This document shows, piece by piece, positions 63,970 to 64,000 of a stretch of DNA of 64,000 bases. The notes beneath the pieces were generated by a model. It saw nothing but the letters and a program-made list of their open reading frames with translations. It did no database searches and had not been told where the DNA came from. Positions within the stretch are counted from its first letter, which is position 1, and every line of letters begins with the position of its first letter. The translations under genes and the position numbers were made by a program. Where the stretch lies: contig CAYWMD010000005.1 in NCBI GenBank assembly GCA_964458575.1, forward strand, positions 124,001-188,000, in the 5' to 3' direction. The stretch comes from CAYWMD01 sp964458575 (GTDB lineage Bacteria; Verrucomicrobiota; Verrucomicrobiia; Limisphaerales; JADLHS01).

Positions 63970-64000
63970 CTGGATGTCTCTCCCTTTGGTTTGTAGTCCG

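Overview
The window looks like chromosomal DNA of a GC-rich Verrucomicrobiota bacterium, probably a Pedosphaera/Limisphaerales-type lineage. This is inferred from gene content: a PSCyt1-DUF1549-DUF1553 / DUF1501 pair, H-X9-DG prepilin-like proteins, an FGly sulfatase, secreted proteins ending in a common FYR/YYR tail, very dense ATGA/GTGA start-stop overlaps and many palindromic repeats. No species can be named from the sequence alone.

Layout. 1-7577 (minus strand) is a defence island: a type I restriction-modification operon in the unusual order hsdR-hsdS-reverse transcriptase-four-TM protein-hsdM, with hsdM cut by the window edge inside its NPPF motif. A 39-codon hsdM-like remnant and tRNA-Leu(UAA) border it, which suggests integration at the tRNA 3' end. 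8215-14609 (plus) holds an MlaE-MlaF-MlaD lipid transport operon coupled to a PIN-TRAM protein, then a DUF2007 protein, a GlcD-type oxidase and a URO-D family protein. 14606-19095 (minus) holds a GDYXXLXY/DUF2157 membrane pair, rsmI and a FadL-type porin. 19273-26093 holds an SGNH-like secreted protein, metG, two prepilin-like proteins, a secretin-N-domain-like protein and adk. 26446-29322 is a feoA-feoA-feoB iron operon, followed by the DUF1549/DUF1501 operon to 33266.

34388-39138 is a probable ceramide/sphingolipid locus: a serine-palmitoyltransferase-like enzyme, a CerR-like reductase, a PAP2/Aur1-like membrane enzyme and, convergently, a GNAT-type bacterial ceramide synthase candidate. 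39383-40286 is a large structured non-coding RNA gene with a recognisable promoter, a long-range closing helix, many perfect hairpins and a textbook intrinsic terminator; I could not assign it to a known RNA class. Next come a PfkB sugar kinase, a frameshifted MazEF-type cassette flanked by a second copy of the kinase tail, a HIT protein, phoH-ybeY-DUF502, recO, a PAP2-GT39 fusion, an OGG1-type glycosylase, comB, lepB, a sulfatase, a receiver-only regulator, aroC, a PIN-like protein, a DUF2959 lipoprotein, a DUF748 giant, and three secreted proteins (esterase, SBBP beta-propeller, glycosidase-like) that run to the right edge.

The most unusual general feature is that palindromic or tandem repeat elements, normally intergenic, have become part of at least five reading frames (hsdM, hsdS, hsdR, a prepilin-like gene and ybeY). 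Two of these, in hsdM and ybeY, are each 74 bp from arm to arm.
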